This document shows positions 1-8,268 of a DNA stretch of 64,000 nt, piece by piece. Made by a program: the position numbers and the translations under genes. Within the stretch, counting starts at the first letter, position 1; each line of letters begins with the position of its first letter. The stretch spans positions 1 to 64,000 of the forward strand of contig JAEWGD010000014.1 of NCBI GenBank assembly GCA_023388515.1, in the 5' to 3' direction. This DNA is from Bacillota bacterium (lineage in GTDB: Bacteria; Bacillota; Clostridia; Oscillospirales; Ruminococcaceae). The notes beneath the pieces were generated by a model, which saw nothing but the letters and a program-made list of their open reading frames with translations, did no database searches and was not told the DNA's origin.

Positions 1-1
1 A

Positions 2-100
2 CTGGATAAACCATTATCCACGCAAGATTTTAGATGGAAAATCAGCAAATATGCTATCAACAATTTAATTGGTCGCTTAACAGAAAATATTTTTATTTAA
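2..100 (+). CDS. 3' end of an unidentified gene (partial)
   Basis: An open frame enters from the left edge and stops with TAA after 32 codons. The visible tail is short and polar and matches nothing I recognise. It could be the C-terminus of a real gene that starts outside the window, or chance. Nothing downstream of it looks like a strong terminator before the nad promoter. Confidence 0.25.
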   Translation: MDKPLSTQDFRWKISKYAINNLIGRLTENIFI

Positions 101-153
101 GTTGGTCATTTTATATTGCAATTTATAAAGTTTCAGATGTGGGAAAGAAATGC

Positions 154-182
154 TTGTAAAAAATAAAGATATGTGATATACT
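154..182 (+). promoter_or_regulatory. Putative sigma-A promoter for nadBC
   Basis: TTGTAA and TATACT are separated by 17 bases, leaving a leader of about 120 nt before nadB. The -35 matches the consensus at four of six positions and the -10 at five of six. No riboswitch or clear operator was recognised in the leader. Confidence 0.45.
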
Positions 183-308
183 GAAATAAGTGTTATCAAA
201 AGTAATTATTAGGGTAAAAATAATACAAAACCAGCAAAAAGAGTTCAATGCAAAGACCGATAGATACTAGCTTTATAAATATTATCATAGATTGAGGAAT
301 AAATAATT

Positions 309-1760
309 ATGGCTAATAATTATGATGTAATTATTGTAGGAAGTGGCGTTGCAGGACTATATGCCACGATTAATTTACCAACTGAATTTAAAATATTGTT
401 AATCTCAAAGAGGGAATTGACTTTGTGCAATTCTGCATTAGCACAAGGGGGAATTGCGGGCGTTTATAATTCGCCGAATGACGATGTTCAACTTCACCAG
501 AATGATACTCTTATCGCAGGTGGGTTCAAAAACAACCTTGAGGCAATTGGTGTGCTTGTGAGTGAGGCTTCGGTTGACATTGAAAACATAATTAAATTGG
601 GTGTGGAATTTGATAAAAATGATGATGGAACGATACATCGAACTCTTGAGGGTGGACATAGTAGAAACAGAATTTTCCATCATAAGGATGCGACAGGGCA
701 TGAACTTGTCACAAAGCTGTTGGGCAATGTTTTAGCACAAAAAAATGTAGATATTCTTGAGAATAGTATGGTTTGCGATATACGAAAAACTTCAACAGGG
801 TTTTCAGTAGATACGCTTAAAGATGGTGAACATATAAGCTATAATTCTCATTATACAGTTCTTGCAACTGGTGGAATTGGTAGGGTTTATGAATATACTA
901 CAAACTCATCCATTGCAACCGGTGACGGGATTACTTTTGCGTATGAGATGGGTGCTGAGATAAAGAATTTAAGTTTTGTACAGTTTCATCCTACGGCGTT
1001 TAATAATAAAAAAACTAGGGAATGCTTTCTAATATCTGAGGCAGTTCGTGGTGAGGGTGCGTATCTTCTTAACTGTAATGGCGAACGGTTTATGAAAGGT
1101 TACGATAAAAGGCTTGAGCTTGCTCCTCGTGATGTGGTTTCTCACGCTATTATAACTGAAGGAAAAAAGCTTAATTCTGGCGATTTTTATCTTGATATAT
1201 CGCATAAGGATTCTGAATTTTTGAAAAATCGGTTCCCTATGATTTATAAAAACTTGTTGGAACAGGGTTTTGATTTGACTAAGGATAGGATACCGATTTA
1301 TCCTTGTCAGCATTACTTAATGGGTGGAATAAATGTTGATATTAATGCAAAAACAAAGATTGAGGGCTTGTATGCAATTGGCGAATGTGCGCATACGGGT
1401 GTTCATGGTAATAATCGCCTTGCTAGTAATTCACTGCTTGAGGCGTTGGTTTTTGCTAGACAGGCTACTAATGATATTATTTTAAACTCTGAAAATAAGA
1501 GTGATGATTATGAAGATTATATCTTTGATTATTCTACAACAGATACTGCTATTCCAAAGGGAATAAGAACGGAAATAAGGCGAATTATGCAGGAAAGCTA
1601 TTTTGTTATTCCAGATAAAAAATTTGCTATTGAGGGATATGAGCGTGTTCTTGAGATAAAACGTATGCTTACAACGGGCAATTATATAATAAACGATGAT
1701 TTTATTGAGGCAAAATCGCTTGCTACAATTGCATATCTAATATTAAAGGAAGTTATTTAG
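309..1760 (+). CDS. nadB: L-aspartate oxidase NadB
   Basis: Cytosolic flavoenzyme of de novo NAD synthesis that oxidises L-aspartate to iminoaspartate, the partner substrate of quinolinate synthase. The N-terminal FAD-binding Rossmann motif (VGSGVAGLYA, about residues 10-19) is followed by family motifs of the fumarate reductase/succinate dehydrogenase flavoprotein fold: EGGHSRNRIFHHKDATG near residue 115 and GNNRLASNSLLEAL near residue 370. At 483 aa it is shorter than the enterobacterial enzyme because the C-terminal helical region is reduced, as in many clostridial versions. It is followed 13 bp later by nadC. No nadA is present in the window, although nadA often joins this operon. Confidence 0.95.
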   Translation: MANNYDVIIVGSGVAGLYATINLPTEFKILLISKRELTLCNSALAQGGIAGVYNSPNDDVQLHQNDTLIAGGFKNNLEAIGVLVSEASVDIENIIKLGVEFDKNDDGTIHRTLEGGHSRNRIFHHKDATGHELVTKLLGNVLAQKNVDILENSMVCDIRKTSTGFSVDTLKDGEHISYNSHYTVLATGGIGRVYEYTTNSSIATGDGITFAYEMGAEIKNLSFVQFHPTAFNNKKTRECFLISEAVRGEGAYLLNCNGERFMKGYDKRLELAPRDVVSHAIITEGKKLNSGDFYLDISHKDSEFLKNRFPMIYKNLLEQGFDLTKDRIPIYPCQHYLMGGINVDINAKTKIEGLYAIGECAHTGVHGNNRLASNSLLEALVFARQATNDIILNSENKSDDYEDYIFDYSTTDTAIPKGIRTEIRRIMQESYFVIPDKKFAIEGYERVLEIKRMLTTGNYIINDDFIEAKSLATIAYLILKEVI

Positions 1761-1773
1761 AAGGGGATTTAAT

Positions 1774-2616
1774 ATGACATTGCCACAGCAATATATTGAT
1801 AATGTAATACTCACTGCTTTGAATGAGGATATTAATTATGTTGATGTCACTACTGATAATTTAATTCCAGATGGGCATAAAAGTTCTGCTTATTATGTTG
1901 CAAAGGATAGTGGGGTTTTATGTGGAATTGACGTAGCTGTTCGCACTTTTGAGCTTTTAGGTGGGGGAGTGGATACTGAAATTCTCATACAGGACGGAGA
2001 AAAGGTTAAAGATGGCGATATAATTGCAAAATTCGAGGGGGATACTAAGGTATTATTAAAGGGTGAGAGGACAGCTTTGAACCTTTTACAGCATATGTCA
2101 GGTATATCCTCTGCCACTAACAGATGTGTTGAGCTTGTTTCAGATACAAATGCACAGATTACAGATACAAGAAAAACAATTGCTGGACTTCGTGCGTTGC
2201 AAAAATATGCTGTTACTGTCGGTGGAGGGAAAAATCACCGTTTTAATTTATCTGATGGGGCAATGCTAAAGGATAACCATATTGACGCTTATGGGGGGAT
2301 AACTCCTGCTGTTAAGGCATTAAAGGCTAAGATTGGGCATATGGTAAAAATTGAGGTTGAGGTTCGTAATCTTGATGAATTGCAAGAGGCAATTTCAGCT
2401 GGTGCAGATGTTATTATGCTTGATAATATGAATTGTGAAGAAATGAAAAAGGCTGTTGAAATAACAGCGAAAAGAGCGTTACTTGAAGCATCTGGAAATG
2501 TTACAGAAGAAAATATTCGTGAAATTGCACAAACGGGAGTGGATATAATTTCACTTGGCACACTAACGCATTCTGTTAAATGCTTCGATATTTCTATGAA
2601 AATAAAAACAATTTAG
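1774..2616 (+). CDS. nadC: Nicotinate-nucleotide diphosphorylase (carboxylating) NadC
   Basis: Quinolinate phosphoribosyltransferase, which converts quinolinate and PRPP to nicotinate mononucleotide with release of CO2. At 280 aa it has the normal length. The TRKTIAGLR and GGGKNHRFNLSDGAMLKDNH segments (about residues 130-170) carry the arginine, lysine and histidine residues that bind quinolinate and PRPP, and VIMLDNM lies in the C-terminal barrel. It starts 13 bp after nadB behind an AAGGGG ribosome site, so the two are co-transcribed. Confidence 0.96.
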   Translation: MTLPQQYIDNVILTALNEDINYVDVTTDNLIPDGHKSSAYYVAKDSGVLCGIDVAVRTFELLGGGVDTEILIQDGEKVKDGDIIAKFEGDTKVLLKGERTALNLLQHMSGISSATNRCVELVSDTNAQITDTRKTIAGLRALQKYAVTVGGGKNHRFNLSDGAMLKDNHIDAYGGITPAVKALKAKIGHMVKIEVEVRNLDELQEAISAGADVIMLDNMNCEEMKKAVEITAKRALLEASGNVTEENIREIAQTGVDIISLGTLTHSVKCFDISMKIKTI

Positions 2617-2652
2617 GTAAAAACTATGTGTAATAATAAAAAGGGAGAAGTT

Positions 2653-3939
2653 ATGGACAATAATAACTCTAAGGGGAAATTCAGTTTTGCCAAAAGCGAC
2701 CTCATGAAATCTATACTTCTAAGTGGAGTGATACTACTTATCCTTGCATTTATGCTTATAAGATATGAGGGCTTTTTTGAAATTGTTAGCAAAGTATCAC
2801 GAGTTTTTCGCCCAGTTTTAATTGGTGGAATTATTTCATTTATATTAAATAAACCACTTAACAAAATTAATTCTTTTTATCAGCGGATAGCACAAAATAA
2901 ATATGATAAAAGGGCTAAAAAGCATAAAAAGCCTGCAAAATTTATTGACCAAGGTAAGAATAGAAAGCTTCCATATTTTCTTTCTGTTGTAACGGTTTAT
3001 TTGTTGACAATATCAATTATTGCAGTTTTGTTATTGTTTATAATTCCACAGCTTATTGATAGTATTAAGCTATTTGCTGAAAACTTTAACGCATATTATA
3101 ATAACTTCTTGAATTTTATAGACAAGAATTCTTCACAGTATGACTTCAAATGGGTTAAGGAATTGAATTTACAGGAAAGGCTTGAAAGTTTGTCGCTATC
3201 GGAAGTATCGAAGTATGCTCCTGATGTACTAAAGACAACGTTTGGGATTACTGCTGGTATTTTCGGATTCACTATAAGCTTTATTAGTGTTGTTGTTGAT
3301 GTTGTTGTTGGGATTGTATTTTCTATTTATATTTTAACAGATAAAGAACGCTTGAAGCGACAAGCTAAATCTGTTACTAAGATGATATTTAAAGAAAAAG
3401 CTTATGAACGTGTGAGTTATTATACAAGGCTTACTACCCAGACATTTACACAATTCCTAAGTGGACAGATTACGGAAGCAATTCTTTTGGGACTGTTTTG
3501 CTTTATAGGAATGACGGTTATTGGCTTTGAGTACCCACTTATGATAAGTACAATTATTGGTATCACAAATATAATTCCAATTGTAGGTCCTATTTTTGGA
3601 ACGATTCCTGGAGTAATTGTGTTGCTACTTGTTAATCCAGCCCACGCTTTGTGGTTTTTGGTTTTTATAATAGTTCTTCAACAGCTTGAATCAAATCTTC
3701 TTTATCCTAGAGTTGTGGGAAGTTCAGTTGGTCTTCCTCCATTATGGGTACTGCTCGCCGTCTTAATTGGTGGTGGTCTTGGTGGCGTTTTAGGAATGAT
3801 AGTTGCTGTTCCTTTTATGTCGATAATTTATACAATTGTCAAAGAGGAAGTAAATAAGAGGAAAGAAACAAAGGCTGTAACAGGAGTGACAGATTCAAAA
3901 GGAAAGCAAGATATAAAAGAAGTTCCAGCAAAGAAATAA
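2653..3939 (+). CDS. AI-2E family transporter (multi-spanning membrane protein)
   Basis: Integral membrane protein of the AI-2E transporter family (PF01594; TqsA/YdiK/YtvI-like). Family members have been linked to AI-2 export or Na+/H+ exchange, but the substrate here is unknown. Hydrophobic segments lie near residues 20-75 and 120-150, with a cluster in the C-terminal half that includes the family-type stretch NIIPIVGPIFGTIPG near residue 320. A Lys-rich cytosolic tail ends the protein. I choose the ATG at 2653 because GGGAGAAG sits just before it; an earlier in-frame ATG at 2626 lacks such a site. It follows nadC closely and may be its operon partner. luxS at 51.1 kb makes AI-2 in this genome, but a link is speculative. 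Confidence 0.88.
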   Translation: MDNNNSKGKFSFAKSDLMKSILLSGVILLILAFMLIRYEGFFEIVSKVSRVFRPVLIGGIISFILNKPLNKINSFYQRIAQNKYDKRAKKHKKPAKFIDQGKNRKLPYFLSVVTVYLLTISIIAVLLLFIIPQLIDSIKLFAENFNAYYNNFLNFIDKNSSQYDFKWVKELNLQERLESLSLSEVSKYAPDVLKTTFGITAGIFGFTISFISVVVDVVVGIVFSIYILTDKERLKRQAKSVTKMIFKEKAYERVSYYTRLTTQTFTQFLSGQITEAILLGLFCFIGMTVIGFEYPLMISTIIGITNIIPIVGPIFGTIPGVIVLLLVNPAHALWFLVFIIVLQQLESNLLYPRVVGSSVGLPPLWVLLAVLIGGGLGGVLGMIVAVPFMSIIYTIVKEEVNKRKETKAVTGVTDSKGKQDIKEVPAKK

Positions 3940-4020
3940 TTGAGGAATACACGGGAGATTTTCACTTCAGCGTGATGTTGGGAAAGAGTTCTATTGTTAC
4001 TTCAAGGAGATACCAACAAT

Positions 4021-4060
4021 AATTAGTCAGTTACTTAACCGTAGCTGGCTAATTTTAATA
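4021..4060 (+). terminator. Rho-independent terminator of the nad operon
   Basis: A 14-bp stem (two G-U pairs) joins 4021-4034 with 4041-4054 around a 6-nt loop and is followed by a short T-rich tract. Confidence 0.7.
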
Positions 4061-4062
4061 AA

Positions 4063-4096
4063 ATAAAAAAATCGGGACAGAATTACTCCGTCCCGA
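4063..4096 (-). terminator. Terminator of the pdaA-like gene
   Basis: A G/C-rich hairpin (4072-4081 with 4087-4096, one mismatch) is followed on the minus strand by a T run, which is the A run at 4065-4071 on the plus strand. It serves the minus-strand gene ending at 4114. Confidence 0.8.
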
Positions 4097-4113
4097 CTCT
4101 ATTAGTTATTCAA

Positions 4114-4878
4114 TTATAAATTATACCCTTTTGCACGCATTGAATCTATTACTTCTCCTAAAACCTCGCTGTTAGTTTTGGAAACGGAATGAAGAAGGTA
4201 TATGCCTCCTCCGTGTGCGGCACCATTTAATTTCTCTAACGCCTCTGAAATACTTGGCTGATTATCAACTTTCCAATCGACATATGCGTAACTCCACATT
4301 AAAGTTTTATATCCTAAATCTTGTGCAGTAGCTAATGATACTTCTGAAAACTCTCCGCAAGGAGGTCTTAAATACTGCATATCATATCCGTATTTTTCTA
4401 AAACATATTCGTGTAAATCCATGATTTCAGCTTTACATTCATCAACGCTTAAATCAGGCATGGAGGCATGTGTCATACAATGATTACCTAAGATATGACC
4501 TTCGTCAATCATTCTTTGAACCAGCTTTGTTTCCTTAATGGCGTAATCTCCCGTTAGGAAGAATATAGCCTTAACGTTTTTTTCCTTCAGCGTATCAAGA
4601 ATCGGTATAGTGTATCCGTTTTCATAACCTTGATCGAATGTCAAAATAATAGAATTACTATCGTCAGTAAGTGCATAAGCATCGAATTGTTCGTATTGCG
4701 AATTAAAATCAATCGCACCATACGGACAATTGTTTCCGTCAACCGCCCTGCCTTGCCCATAACCTTGTTTTCTAGTATCAAGTGATGCGGCAGCAATAGT
4801 TGCGTTTCCACTGAAACTAAAAGCACCTGAAAGCATAATGGTTAGTGCGGTTATTACAAAGGTTTTTGCTTTATTCAT
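4114..4878 (-). CDS. pdaA: PdaA-like peptidoglycan polysaccharide deacetylase
   Basis: Secreted NodB-fold polysaccharide deacetylase, closest in motif layout to PdaA, which removes N-acetyl groups from muramic acid (in Bacillus, for spore-cortex muramic lactam). A signal peptide of about 25 residues precedes the domain. Motif 1 is LTFDQGYENGY, the PdaA form, where most deacetylases have TFDDG. HCMTHASMPDLS supplies the metal histidines, RPPCGEFS is motif 3, and LLHSVS near the end is motif 5. The ATG at 4878 is preferred over upstream starts because AAGAGGAT precedes it and the signal peptide begins there. Deacetylase identity is firm. The exact substrate, and therefore any role in sporulation, is inferred. 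Confidence 0.85.
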   Translation of the reverse strand: MNKAKTFVITALTIMLSGAFSFSGNATIAAASLDTRKQGYGQGRAVDGNNCPYGAIDFNSQYEQFDAYALTDDSNSIILTFDQGYENGYTIPILDTLKEKNVKAIFFLTGDYAIKETKLVQRMIDEGHILGNHCMTHASMPDLSVDECKAEIMDLHEYVLEKYGYDMQYLRPPCGEFSEVSLATAQDLGYKTLMWSYAYVDWKVDNQPSISEALEKLNGAAHGGGIYLLHSVSKTNSEVLGEVIDSMRAKGYNL

Positions 4879-5036
4879 TAAATATCCTCTTATCAAAGGA
4901 ATAGCAATTCGCAATAGAACTGCTTGTTAACTCAAAAAGAATCTTTTGAACTAACATTAGTATTATATGCGAAGCTTAAAAAGCTACTCTAATAAAATAA
5001 AACCAAAATATAAACCAAAAATAATAAATAATAAAA

Positions 5037-5065
5037 ACAAAAAAACGGACTGTAACAGTCCGTTT
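5037..5065 (-). terminator. Terminator of ireB
   Basis: A perfect 10-bp stem (5043-5052 with 5056-5065) with a 3-nt loop is followed on the minus strand by a long T-rich tract. Confidence 0.85.
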
Positions 5066-5086
5066 AGTACGAAGAACAAGAAAATA

Positions 5087-5332
5087 TTATTCAGCTAGAT
5101 ATGACTTAACAAGCACCTGCAACAGCTCGTCCCTGTCTATATGGCGAACTAAGCTTCTAGCGTTGTTAAACGTGGTTATGTACGTTGGGTCCTCTGATAA
5201 AATATAACCGACTATTTGATTAATAGGATTATAGCCCTTTTGTACAAGGGCATCATAGATAACGGTAAGATTTTTCTTGATTTCTTTTTCTTTTTCCTCG
5301 ATTACAGAAAAGGTCATTGTTTCGTCGTTCAT
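5087..5332 (-). CDS. ireB: IreB family regulatory phosphoprotein (UPF0297)
   Basis: Small cytosolic protein of the UPF0297/IreB family. In Enterococcus, IreB is phosphorylated by the Ser/Thr kinase IreK and restrains cephalosporin resistance. At 81 aa it has the family length, with the typical [22 protein letters not shown] core followed by a [15 protein letters not shown] helix. The family usually sits between alaS and the Holliday-junction resolvase gene. Here it stands alone with its own terminator, so the usual operon has been broken up. The Thr residues near the N-terminus (DETMTF) are plausible phosphosites, by family analogy. Confidence 0.9.
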   Translation of the reverse strand: MNDETMTFSVIEEKEKEIKKNLTVIYDALVQKGYNPINQIVGYILSEDPTYITTFNNARSLVRHIDRDELLQVLVKSYLAE

Positions 5333-5450
5333 AAAAAATCATCTCCCTCAAATACATTATAAACTATTTTGGCTCACTTAACAAGTGCTTTTAAGAAAAA
5401 TTGTATTTATGTATGTGTTAAACACATATTTCTTGTGCAAATCATACAAT

Positions 5451-5484
5451 ACCAGTAGGGACAGCATAAAACTGCCCCTATGGT
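5451..5484. terminator. Hairpin downstream of the DUF1540 gene
   Basis: The arms 5451-5464 and 5472-5484 pair with one bulge and one mismatch. It sits just past the DUF1540 stop codon on the minus strand. The following T tract is weak, so this may be a weak terminator or a 3'-end stabiliser. Confidence 0.4.
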
Positions 5485-5514
5485 AAAGAGAGTTGGCTAA
5501 ATAGTACTATCTAA

Positions 5515-5685
5515 TTAAGAACCAAGAACGAATGAATTGCAGTCTGTGCATTCAGGCATTGTTGGATCTGACTCATGTGTTCCAACCTCGATTGAATCTA
5601 AAGTACAATACTGTTCATTACCCATATTATACTGACATTGAGATACGGAACATTGGATACTGCTATTTTTTTTAGGATTAGCCAT
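5515..5685 (-). CDS. DUF1540 domain-containing small Cys-rich protein
   Basis: A 56-aa protein with spaced cysteines (IQCSVSQCQYN, then QYC, then MPECTDCNSF), the pattern of DUF1540 proteins, which are common in Clostridia and of unknown function. The cysteines suggest metal binding. The start is the ATG at 5685 behind AAGAGGTG; a longer reading to 5733 lacks a ribosome site. Confidence 0.75.
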   Translation of the reverse strand: MANPKKNSSIQCSVSQCQYNMGNEQYCTLDSIEVGTHESDPTMPECTDCNSFVLGS

Positions 5686-5921
5686 TTTAAAACACCTCTT
5701 CAATAATTTTTTGCCTCTACAATGAGAGAACATAAGTATTATTTACATAAAATATTTTTTTATTCTAATTTTAAAATAAAAAAATATTGCAATAGGCTAT
5801 TATCAACAATTTGGAAGATAAAGTTTGAACAGTATTTGTATATATTCCCGTTACTTGTTAACGAATTTGTAAACAATGTTACAAATCATATACAAAACTT
5901 TATAATATAACATAAATTCAA

Positions 5922-5951
5922 TTGACTTAATGGTTGGTTGTATGTTATTAT
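5922..5951 (+). promoter_or_regulatory. Putative promoter of the 726-aa anchored protein
   Basis: TTGACT and TATTAT are separated by 18 bases and lie about 50 bases upstream of the start codon, which has an AGGAGG ribosome site. Confidence 0.5.
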
Positions 5952-6004
5952 AAGTCTGTGCATTTTTTACTTAAATTTAATAATAATAACAGGAGGAAAG
6001 CTTA

Positions 6005-8185
6005 ATGAGTGAATATAATAATAACAACTTTGATGTTAATCAGACGCAAGTTGCTTTTGGTACTGAGGTTGCAAAAAAGAAAAAGCCAATAGCACTTTTT
6101 GCTGTGGGGGGAGTTCTTTTGCTTGCAATAGCAGCTGTTCTTTCCTATTTACTTATTCCATCATTCAAAAACACTATTAAAATGACAGTGATGAAGCCAC
6201 AAAAATATTATGCATCTGTTGAAAATGATAATATTTCAAGACAGGCTAAGGAAATAAGCGAACAATATGGCAAGGTTATTGAAGCGTATAACAATGAAAA
6301 AGGTACATCAATGGATTATGAACTTTCTGCTGATATTAATCCAGATTTCCTAGATGATATATCTACTTTAGTTGATTATGATATACCTGCACAATTTGCA
6401 AAAATAAAGCTAAATGGCTCTACTGCTATGAAGGATGATAAAATAAGCAGTGACATGATGCTATCTGTTAATGATGTGAAGATTATCACATTAAAAATGT
6501 TGATGGATTCTGTAGCTGAGGAAGCTTATTTCCAAGTTCCTGAATTAACTGAATCTTTCTTTAAAATTCCTATGAGCGAGTTTAGCGATGATATTCTTGA
6601 TGAGATGGACTCAACTGGACTAATGGGAATGGCTTACACTCCTACTATGGAGTCTTATGATGACACCTTGATTTCAGATAACTTTGAGAAGATATTTAAT
6701 GGTGAACTTCTTTCTGAAAAAGAATTAGAAGAGTTAATTAACAAGTATTACAATATCGCAATTGAAAATATTGAAGATGTTGAACTTGAAAAGGGTGAAG
6801 AGGTTGAAGTTGGTGGTGTTGACGCAAAGTTCAATACACTTACAGCTAAAATCACAGAAAAAGATGCTGTTAAAATAGCACAAGCTATTCTAAAAGAGAT
6901 GAAAAAAGATGATGTTATTATTGACGCAATGGTAGAGCTTGAAGTATGTACAGAGGACGAATACAAAGCGTTTATAGAAGAAGGAATAACAGAACTTAAA
7001 GATTCAACTGGAGATAAGAATAATTTTATTAAGCTTATTACTTATGTTGATTCAAAGGGTATAATTTGTGGACGTGAACTTGAGGTTTATGAAGACAAAG
7101 AAAAAATAGATGATTTTGAATTATACTACATTGCTGCTAAAGATGGCAAAGATATAGCGTTTGAAATGGTTTTGGGTGTTGAAGGTGCTACTTTTAGTAT
7201 TGAACTTGACGGTGAAGAAGAAGCTAAGGAAACTTATAGTGGTGACATTAAAGTTGAGGCAGTTATAGGTAATTCTTGGGATGAAGAATCTCAGCCATAT
7301 TCTTTCAATATTAAATTTGAAGACTATAATGTCGCTAATGAGGAAAAGGGATATATTAACGGTAAGTTCACTCTTGACCTTGTAGTGACAAAGTTCACAG
7401 TTGACTTTAAATCTGATGGCGATAAGCAAGAGGTTTCTGTTGAAATTCCTGATTATGCTACAATAAAGCTTACTTATTCAGAATCAAAGCCTGAGGATAT
7501 AACAATGCCTTCAGATAGTGAAGATATCTATGACTTAACTAATGACGAAGATTTGACAAGATTGATGGAAGAGATTGACTTTGAGGCATTTATTGCTACT
7601 TTAGGTGAAAATCTAGGCATTGATTTAGAGGATTTAAGTAGCTCATTGTTTGGTTATGGTTATGGTGATTACGGCGATTATGATGATTATGACGACCAAT
7701 ATGACAGCGAAAAAGACGACGACTACGACGATGAATATGCCAATATTGACTACGATTTAAGTAAAGTAGACATTGCTATTAATGGCGAAAAGGTAGTTTT
7801 AGCAGAAGGTCTTGCTAATATTTCAAATTTGGTCGACACTGAGGGGCTAACAGTTATTAAGGCTGGGGAAAGTGAATATCTATATAGTGAAGATTATTCT
7901 ATATCAATTAGTTTAATTAATGAGACTGAAGCAGATTTACCTATTGAAAAATGCATAGTTGAGTATTTACATTATTCTCCTTATTCTAATGAACCAACAA
8001 TGGAATTCTCAATTAATGGAATAAAAGTTGGAAGTACAGTTAAGGAAGTTGCTACTGCTTTTAATTCTGAAATTAGTGAAAGTGCTAGCATAATCAGTAT
8101 TTATGATGCAGACGATTATTTCAAGAGTGTTAAATTTAGCGTTGAAGATGGTCGTGTAGCTAGCATGACATTTAGCGAATACTAA
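6005..8185 (+). CDS. Membrane-anchored acidic protein of unknown function
   Basis: A 726-aa protein I do not recognise. A short Asn-rich cytosolic start is followed by basic KKKK, then one hydrophobic helix (about residues 28-52), and then a long extracytoplasmic part. That part is rich in Asp, Glu and Lys and looks like repeated beta-structured domains. Near residues 545-580 there is a low-complexity Asp/Tyr-rich stretch (YGDYGDYDDYDD type) that could bind cations or act as a flexible spacer before the last domain (about residues 590-726). It has its own promoter and terminator and so is monocistronic. A role at the cell surface is inferred from topology only. Confidence 0.8.
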   Translation: MSEYNNNNFDVNQTQVAFGTEVAKKKKPIALFAVGGVLLLAIAAVLSYLLIPSFKNTIKMTVMKPQKYYASVENDNISRQAKEISEQYGKVIEAYNNEKGTSMDYELSADINPDFLDDISTLVDYDIPAQFAKIKLNGSTAMKDDKISSDMMLSVNDVKIITLKMLMDSVAEEAYFQVPELTESFFKIPMSEFSDDILDEMDSTGLMGMAYTPTMESYDDTLISDNFEKIFNGELLSEKELEELINKYYNIAIENIEDVELEKGEEVEVGGVDAKFNTLTAKITEKDAVKIAQAILKEMKKDDVIIDAMVELEVCTEDEYKAFIEEGITELKDSTGDKNNFIKLITYVDSKGIICGRELEVYEDKEKIDDFELYYIAAKDGKDIAFEMVLGVEGATFSIELDGEEEAKETYSGDIKVEAVIGNSWDEESQPYSFNIKFEDYNVANEEKGYINGKFTLDLVVTKFTVDFKSDGDKQEVSVEIPDYATIKLTYSESKPEDITMPSDSEDIYDLTNDEDLTRLMEEIDFEAFIATLGENLGIDLEDLSSSLFGYGYGDYGDYDDYDDQYDSEKDDDYDDEYANIDYDLSKVDIAINGEKVVLAEGLANISNLVDTEGLTVIKAGESEYLYSEDYSISISLINETEADLPIEKCIVEYLHYSPYSNEPTMEFSINGIKVGSTVKEVATAFNSEISESASIISIYDADDYFKSVKFSVEDGRVASMTFSEY

Positions 8186-8211
8186 ACAAGAGATAAAAAA
8201 TCACTGTATAA

Positions 8212-8250
8212 AAAGGTTGCGTAGTTTAATACTACGCAACCTTTACTTTT
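8212..8250. terminator. Bidirectional terminator between convergent genes
   Basis: A perfect 14-bp stem (8212-8225 with 8231-8244) with a 5-nt loop is flanked by A-rich and T-rich tracts. It can end both the 726-aa gene on the plus strand and the BspA-like gene on the minus strand. Confidence 0.85.
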
Positions 8251-8268
8251 ATAATGTTCAGATGTATA

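Noticed and set aside
5722..5910. 62-codon open frame on the plus strand
   Set aside because: It lies in very A+T-rich intergenic DNA, has no ribosome site, has a Lys/Asn/Phe/Ile-biased composition, and overlaps the leader of the DUF1540 gene.
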